Source: Hermodice carunculata (lineage: Eukaryota; Annelida; Polychaeta; Eunicida; Amphinomidae). From it: a DNA stretch of 64,000 nt. Of this stretch, positions 57,812-64,000 are shown one piece after another (the first letter of the stretch is position 1; each line of letters begins with the position of its first letter). The notes under the pieces are model-generated. The model made no database searches and was not told where the DNA came from. It saw nothing but the letters and a program-made list of their open reading frames with translations. The position numbers and the translations under genes are program-made. The DNA lies in assembly GCA_964020975.1 (NCBI GenBank), contig OZ026623.1:84309102-84373101 (forward strand), written 5' to 3'.

Positions 57812-58850
57812 AACAGTTTATCTGGTTGAACTCCTTGATAACTATTCAAAGTGAACCATTTTTTTTTTACAGGAAATGGTACTCAGAAGGTATAGAAATA
57901 GTAGCAGACCTGCTGGATAGAAATGGACAGTTTTTTAAGTTTTGAAAGTTTTTGCAGGAAGTACCCAAATGTAAAAAACAAACTTCTTACAATACCAAGG
58001 TTTAATACATGCTATTCCTTGGGAGTGGAAACTTATAATTGATCAAGGTGAAGTAAATAGGTTGAAAAAAGTGCTGATAATAAACATTGGATTGAAGAAA
58101 TCAAAGAGAATTGTAAAATCTCAAAAATAATGTGTTCAGAGTTATTAGATGGGCATACAAAGACTGAATGTATGGTGAATAGTAAGTGGGCAATCGATTT
58201 GAATGTAGATGTCAGTAATGTATATTGGCAGCATTGTTTTCAACAAATATATAAATGTACCATCTCCTCAAATATTAGAATTTTTCAATATAAATTTGTA
58301 TACAGAATTATTTTACCAACCACAGATTATATAAAATGGGTATTAAAGATGACCCACTTTGTATATTTTGTAGAGAGGAGAAGGAAACACTGGTTCAGTT
58401 TATACTGTGTAGTATAAAAAAGAATTTGGCATGATATTTTTGAGTGGGTGAAAGATATAAGCAGTATTAATACATGTAAATCCTTATGGAATAGAAATCT
58501 TGATGGGTCTAGAATTTATAAATGATTTGATCTGACCTTTAATTTGTATAGTAGGAAAAAATATTTTTATAGCTGCCTCCAAAATAATTGTAAACCTTCT
58601 ATACATTATTCTAAACTTTATTTCAAGGATATACACGGAATTGAATTTCAAATAGCTCTGCTGAACAATAAAACAGAAGCTCACAATAAGAAATGGAAAT
58701 ATCTAAGATTTGAGAATGTATAATGACATTACAAAATCTAGTTGTTGTATATGATCATTGAATTACGAACTATGATGCACTGTGTTCACTGTGAGAGGAT
58801 ATAACTGCTTTTTTGTGCTATTTTGTTGTCAATAAAAAACTTAAAAAATG

Positions 58851-59140
58851 ATCATTGTAACTGCACCAATTATTTGTGACAGTTGGTCCTACGGATGCCT
58901 CAGACACCTAGTAAAAACTAGGTCACTGGGTCACATATTTAGGTCACAGTGCTGCATTGAAGAAAAATGGCCTTGCCATGGTATCTCTGCTCTTTGCATT
59001 CACACCAAAGCTTTCTCATTAGGTCAAATAGAAGTAACCTTAACCTGCTAGAGGGGTATTGTCGCCAAAGCGTCCGTCCATCTGTCTGTCCACAGAGAGG
59101 TTTTTAGTCACTGATCGGCCTACAGTGTCCTTTGTAACCA
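58851..59140. repeat. Diverged copy of the 51690-51830 repeat, plus GAGGGGTATTGTC motif
   Basis: GTGACAGTTGGTCCTACGGA onward to TGAAGAAAAATGGCC (58870-58972) is similar, in the same orientation, to 51704-51797. The GAGGGGTATTGTCGCC motif at 59052 repeats the one near 49066. The L1-like LINE therefore sits between two copies of one repeat family. Confidence 0.65.
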
Positions 59141-59234
59141 ATTTTCCATTGATGCTGTAATTACTGGTGGACATAACATACAAGGTCCTGGAATTTTAGA
59201 GTTTTGCAGTATATAGCACCTGAATTTCAAAACT

Positions 59235-59466
59235 CGACTTTCAGTGCCACATTCTGAACTGAGTCAACAAGTTTCCCTAGCATGCCCAAAGCAAGCTGAT
59301 CAAAGCTGCTGACCAGAAGTATTCTATTCTATGTAACTACAAGCATGCTGGTACTTGAATGAAATATCTTTTCACAAAAAAAAAACATGAATCTAGCAGC
59401 CTAATTATAATTAGACCAGTGCAAGAAAAACAGCTCAACTTTAGTGGCAGTAGGCACTGAGAGAGT
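59235..59466 (+). mobile_element. Hairpin MITE, type B
   Basis: CTTTCAGTGCC left and GGCACTGAGAGAG right, with body CATGCTGGTACTTGAATGAA. Hairpin at about 59269-59315 shortened and imperfect. Confidence 0.75.
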
Positions 59467-59737
59467 TCCAAAGGGTACAAAGCCAGATTTGACTAAACAG
59501 CTGTTGCAATAAAAGTTAAGGTTTCCACCTTCCGATGTACTAATAAATTGTAAGTCTACGAAATCAAGGTGTTTTATGTACATACTAAAGAAAGTACAGG
59601 TAATTTTACATAAAACTGCCATCAAGCTGCAAACTGGCATGTCTCTGTTAACATTGTGTTCACAAAGTCATTTGAAAATGACAGGGAACTGCACAAAAGC
59701 TGAGCACACATTTTTTTTTTTTTTGCTTTTCAAGGCA

Positions 59738-59940
59738 AACAGAAAATTCACCTAATTTCTCTCTCTTTTTGTTGTTATTTTATGTTTGCCATTTTGCTGC
59801 TGGCACAAAACCACGAAAATTAAAACACAATGAAATAACGTAGTATATTAGCACACATACATTAGGAACGATGTCCCTAATAATGCCTGAAATGCAAAAA
59901 CTGAAAATTTATCTCAGTGAAAATCAGTACATTTACAGAT
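59738..59940. mobile_element. CTGTAAATT-type MITE, copy 4, left end lost
   Basis: Inner motif GCTGGCACAAAACCACGAAA and AACACAATGAAATAACG, right end CAGTACATTTACAGATG. Further half-copies start at 20868 and 60642. Confidence 0.6.
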
Positions 59941-59964
59941 GGCCTTTTTAGAATCTGCATGAAC

Positions 59965-60165
59965 CTCTGCCTCTTTGACTTAAGACTGAGTCAACAGCTT
60001 TCTTTGGCTTGGGTTAAGCTTTAGCACTCAACCAATGCCATGGAAAGCTGTTGACCTGGGGCATGTTATCTTGATAGGTCTCATCTGCAATTCTCACGAA
60101 ATTTGTTTTTTTATTACTGAACCAGTCAAAAAACACTTTCTGGTAAACCAAAAAATATAACTGGT
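59965..60165 (+). mobile_element. Hairpin MITE, type A
   Basis: Hairpin 59990-60055 (GTCAACAGCTTTCTTTGGC / ATGGAAAGCTGTTGAC), then the type A body with GATAGGTCTCATCTGCAATT. Outer ends diverged. Confidence 0.65.
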
Positions 60166-60434
60166 TGTGTCAAGGCATTTCAAATGTCAGATGACCTTCA
60201 GTTGAAGACAAAATGAAGATTATGTTAGCAATCCAGTCTTGTGTTGCATCTTGAAATATTTTGTGAAAACAACAGACCTGATGCTCTGCCATTGTCATAC
60301 ATATCATATAGTTGAATAAAATACACTTAAACTTACTGAATTCATTTTGTCCCAGTCCCTGATTTTTTCCCATGGATATGCCCAGATTTAAGATGACAAC
60401 TGCTGCTAAATTTTTCATGATAATTTTCAAAAGG

Positions 60435-60550
60435 TACCAACAGGCCTATAGTCTTCAGTCGGTGGTTTTGGCACTGCCAAGTCACACTAAATGCAGCATA
60501 GATTGCCAGGCAGTGCCAGAACCATAGGCCAAGGCTTTTCACCACAGTAT
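60435..60550 (-). mobile_element. Type C hairpin MITE fragment, reverse
   Basis: GGTTTTGGCACTGCCAAGTC and GCCAGGCAGTGCCAGAACC at 60467-60524 are the arms of the type C hairpin, with the central stem decayed; CATAGGCCAAGG follows as in the 9.3 kb copy. Confidence 0.65.
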
Positions 60551-61297
60551 AGAATCAGTTGACCTGTAAGATTTGGTACATGACATTTATATAATGTCAC
60601 ATTATAATCTTATACATTGAATTGTTACAGCCTAGCTAATGTAAATTCATTTAATTTTGTTGCATTTTTATTTCACATGTACCACTCTTGGAATAGTTAC
60701 AACTGTATTTTTTTTCCACTCTTCAAGTAGTAATGACAACAACTGTATAATTACTTTAAATACAATATTTTATTTCATATTGATTTTCACATGGTTAGTG
60801 TAATGTATATACCCATTTGACTAGAACAGTCAAAATCACAATTTTCTCTTCACAAAGTCTGGGAACTGACCCCCTGACTAAACTTTTTTGTCAATTCACA
60901 CAAATGCTACCTGTAACTATGCTCATTTAGTCACAGAATTTTCTGTGCCCTAAAAAGGGCAACAGTGATACAATAGAAAGAATAAATATTGACCACAGCT
61001 CTTCTGAAGTTTTTGTGAGTAACAATAATTACTTGATCAAAAATTACAACAAAAATTTATGAACATGTGGAAACTTCATAAACATTGATGTGAAACATGA
61101 TTTATATCCCTCATTACTACAGAGCACTTCAAAACTGTACTGGCTTAGGCCTACACTTGTACCTAGAAAAATGCAAAAAGTAAAATTGTACACCTACCTC
61201 TGTGGTAACATATAAGCATTATCTAACAAACACAAAGACTCAGAGTGCACTTTTTCAACCAAAACCTGGAATTTTGTGGCACGTTCCATTGAAATTC

Positions 61298-61298
<1 letters not shown>

Positions 61299-61329
<31 letters not shown>
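61299..61329. repeat. (AAT)n microsatellite
   Basis: About ten AAT repeats followed by an A run. Confidence 0.95.
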
Positions 61330-61337
<8 letters not shown>

Positions 61338-61451
61338 CCTGACTGACTACTTGCTTGTGGCACATAGCAATCTTCAATTTTTACCCCCTCAAACTGACCA
61401 CAATAACCTCTCTTTAACCCTTTTGATCAGCAGCTCGTACGAAGGAACCTC

Positions 61452-61640
61452 CGATGTTGTTTGCAGTAACCCTCTTCATTCAACAAAATCACATCCACTG
61501 TGTTTTTATGTTTCTTTTGGAAATAAATATTAATCACCCGATTTTCAATAATTATTTCTGGATTTGTGACCCCCAAAATTTTGGCCCTACCGGGGCAATC
61601 TTCCAAAAAATTCTAAATGGCGATGTTACTGCAAACAATT
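61452..61640. repeat. Inverted pair TTGTTTGCAGTAAC / GTTACTGCAAACAA
   Basis: Perfect 14-bp inverted repeats at 61457-61470 and 61624-61637, about 150 bp apart, both next to a GATG motif. Possibly a small inverted-repeat element; no target duplication seen. Confidence 0.4.
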
Positions 61641-62182
61641 ATTTTAGGATCTCCTGATTTGAAGAAAGCCTTCAATCATATCAACATATTAACCCACAAG
61701 TCCACACTCTTCAGAGGGAAATGAAACATTATCTGAGCTCCCCTAAAACAAAAGATTGACCCTTTATGCTGAATTATCAAAAAGCTGCACAAAACTCAAC
61801 TTGCAGAATCACTTGTTTCAACAAGCTGTGCAAATCAATTAAATATGTGCTTGCTTTTACAAGTTGGAATTGTACAGAATACAGTTTAAATTTTAAGAGG
61901 AACCCCTTCTATAAAGAGCTGAAAGTTTCCACATTGGCAATACCTGAATGTAAAAATTTATAAATTCTACATTTCCACAAGATGTTAATATCATAAAATG
62001 CAGATCACAGTATATAGGCTTGCATTTTGCATTTACTTGAGATTTTTTTCCCATAAATTTCATGGCCAATAAATATGTATGCATTAAACATGGGTTAGTG
62101 ACTTCAATTCATCCAAGGTAAAATGTCATGAATCTGAGGATGACTGATGATTAAATGTCAAGCATTCTATTCAAGACAGGTT

Positions 62183-62404
62183 TAACTCTTTGCACCTTAA
62201 ACCAGCCACAACCTGTTGGTGGTCAAAAGTCATATGCTTTAAAGTTTCTGACTAATATCAACAGGAATGAAAATTTCTTCAAGAATTGTAGACGAGAATT
62301 GTGAAGATGGCAGCTCAATAGTTTTCCTTGATGTAGGTCTGATTATCCAGCCAATGTGAAGGTAAGCTGTTGCCTCAGTCATAGGTCAAGGGGAGAACGG
62401 TTAC
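62183..62404 (-). mobile_element. Hairpin MITE, type A, reverse, degraded hairpin
   Basis: TTAACTCTTTGCACCTTAAA at the left and GGTCAAGGGGAGAACGGTTA at the right, with a type A body between. Confidence 0.6.
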
Positions 62405-63734
62405 GGCAATTTTTCTTCCGTTCTATGCCTACCTACCTATTTTAAATGACACCGAGAATTCTTTTATTGAGAAAAGGCTATCAGCTGATACAGTTCCTTA
62501 TTTTCACAGCCAACATGTGAGAAGAGCATTATTCTTTCACATACAAATTTACTACATTACATTAGTCAAATTCTTTAAATGAGGCTTGGTGACACAGGAT
62601 TACCGAACAACACTTCACCTGTGAGATCTATTATAATGGGAAGAATCAATATTTTCATGGCATGCTAACACATCAATATCGCAATAAGACCTGTAGATCA
62701 GCCTTACGGCACGTGGACGTTAATAATGATTTTTATGTGACGTTGCGCAACGCTCCTTGATAACATTACACCCTACTACATAAGCAGCGTAATCAACGGT
62801 GTTTTCATTTCATCCCCTTATGTGCTCAGTAATATAGAGCAAAACCTGTTGGAGTTATCTTTGACACAGATTTCAGTTTCGACTGCTACTGGCCCTGCCT
62901 AGTCTTAATTAAAGCAAAATTCCTGTTAACAGATCATCAAGTCATGATATTACGTTTCCACAACAGCCATGACTGGAGAGCAATGGTCCCCTTCTTATAA
63001 CGCCACCACAAGTGTTCCAGAGAGGTAGACTTGTATGACAGCTGGTCTTTCTTGAGGGGAAAATAAATAGATAAATGTGTGCTATACTTGCTGCATGGAG
63101 AAGTGGTCTCTGTAGGGGGAGTGGCCTCTCAACATGGGGCCTAATAAATGAATGAGAGCTCGTCATTATTCTTTCAAGTGTTGAGATTTCCTTGATAGCA
63201 ACGTTTTGTTTTTAACCAAAACTGACTGAACACTTGTACCACCGAAACTCTTCAATTTCAAGCTGCCAGGACATTACTTTTACAGTCAGGAAACCTTCCA
63301 GCATAAATGCAGCAACATATGTTGAGACTTTCACAGATTTTTTAAACATCATATCCACATCCAGTAATTTACTTGAAGACAATGGCATCAACATATGCCG
63401 CTTTTGCAACAGTTTACATCCTCCCTTTTGCTACAGCAGAAAATTTACTTTTGTGAACTCCGCCCCTGAAGTACATACAGTTTTTTTTGTGGCCAATTTT
63501 TTTGGTCTCTTGTCTCAGGTGTATATTTACCATCACACATACCTGACACAAAACGGGGAGGTTTGGCTAGCAATAATATGTGCCATGTATTCTTGAAAAG
63601 TTGTCATCGTAGAAGTGCCTGTGTAATCCCTTCCCGCTCTAATACCCCAAAATTGCAGAGATATATACACTAACGTCTTCTTTAATGTTTTTAAATTCAT
63701 GGTATAGAAATTAACTTGCTGAGAATTGTATACA

Positions 63735-63856
63735 AGGCCTGTAATGATGGCATGCCCCAGGTCAATAACTTTCTTTAGCACAGGTTGGGCACACTGTGTC
63801 CAAACTGCCCCAGGGAAAGCTGTTGACCCAGACTTAGTCTGAAAGGGAAAGGTTAA
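63735..63856 (-). mobile_element. Hairpin MITE, type A, reverse, truncated
   Basis: Hairpin 63762-63827 (GTCAATAACTTTCTTTAG / CAGGGAAAGCTGTTGAC) and right end CTGAAAGGGAAAGGTTAA at 63853-63856. Left part of the body absent. Confidence 0.65.
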
Positions 63857-64000
63857 GCAAGGTCAAGTTTAGTGTGGCAAATGTTTGATTTTTAAACATA
63901 GAAAAGCTGCTGAACGTTTCCAAAACATTGTGTCTTTCTAAATGCAAATTGGCAGGTGTTTTGAGACAGTAACTACAACTACAGTCACTAGATGTCAGCA

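Larger units (their letters stand above)
60550..63734. other. Right-end anonymous region
   Basis: Apart from a half CTGTAAATT-type MITE at 60642, the AAT tract, the inverted pair at 61.5 kb and one type A MITE, I see no gene. A 120-codon plus frame at 63234-63596 and its minus-strand partner show no recognisable similarity and no clear splice frame. Confidence 0.6.

Noticed and set aside
63212-63596. Opposed 120- and 65-codon frames near the right end
   Set aside because: No recognisable motif and no consistent acceptor/donor pair on either strand.

Overview
The window is animal nuclear DNA: AT-rich, with long introns, canonical GT/AG splice sites, many short inverted-repeat transposons and LINE remnants. 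It fits a marine invertebrate such as amphioxus, another invertebrate deuterostome or a lophotrochozoan; the sequence alone does not settle which. Two host genes are clear, and both encode mitochondrial NADPH enzymes. NNT (proton-translocating NAD(P) transhydrogenase) lies on the minus strand from the start codon at 15058 to the left edge; ten coding exons give about the first 664 residues and the 3' part is outside the window. IDH2 (NADP-dependent isocitrate dehydrogenase, mitochondrial type) lies on the plus strand, complete in 11 coding exons from 19833 to 43561, encoding 448 residues. The two genes are head to head, with start codons 4.8 kb apart.

Layout: 1-15.1 kb, NNT exons and introns. 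15.1-19.8 kb, divergent intergenic region with a candidate NNT 5'UTR exon, paired ETS motifs and a candidate alternative first exon. 19.8-43.6 kb, IDH2, with a 13.3 kb first intron, a 33-bp minisatellite in intron 2 and a 19-bp minisatellite in intron 10. 43.6-49 kb, IDH2 3' flank with an (AT)203 tract and one orphan minus-strand exon-like ORF at 47.1-47.5 kb. 49-51.7 kb, degenerate non-coding tandem repeats. 51.85-58.85 kb, a broken L1/Tx1-like LINE on the plus strand, interrupted by a minus-strand CR1/Jockey-like LINE that carries a TA-flanked MITE. 58.85-64 kb, repeats without a recognisable gene.

The main unexplained structure is a dense set of TTAA-flanked MITEs of about 240 bp, some fifteen or more copies, in most of the larger introns. 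They carry a long hairpin near one end. Its outer arms (GTCAACAGCTTTCC / GGAAAGCTGTTGAC) are conserved, but its inner stem differs from copy to copy while staying self-complementary; two subfamilies share a body yet carry unrelated hairpins.

Functionally, IDH2 makes NADPH from isocitrate in the mitochondrial matrix and NNT makes it from NADH using the proton gradient. The two enzymes are known to be linked in a substrate cycle, so their divergent pairing may mean shared regulation.
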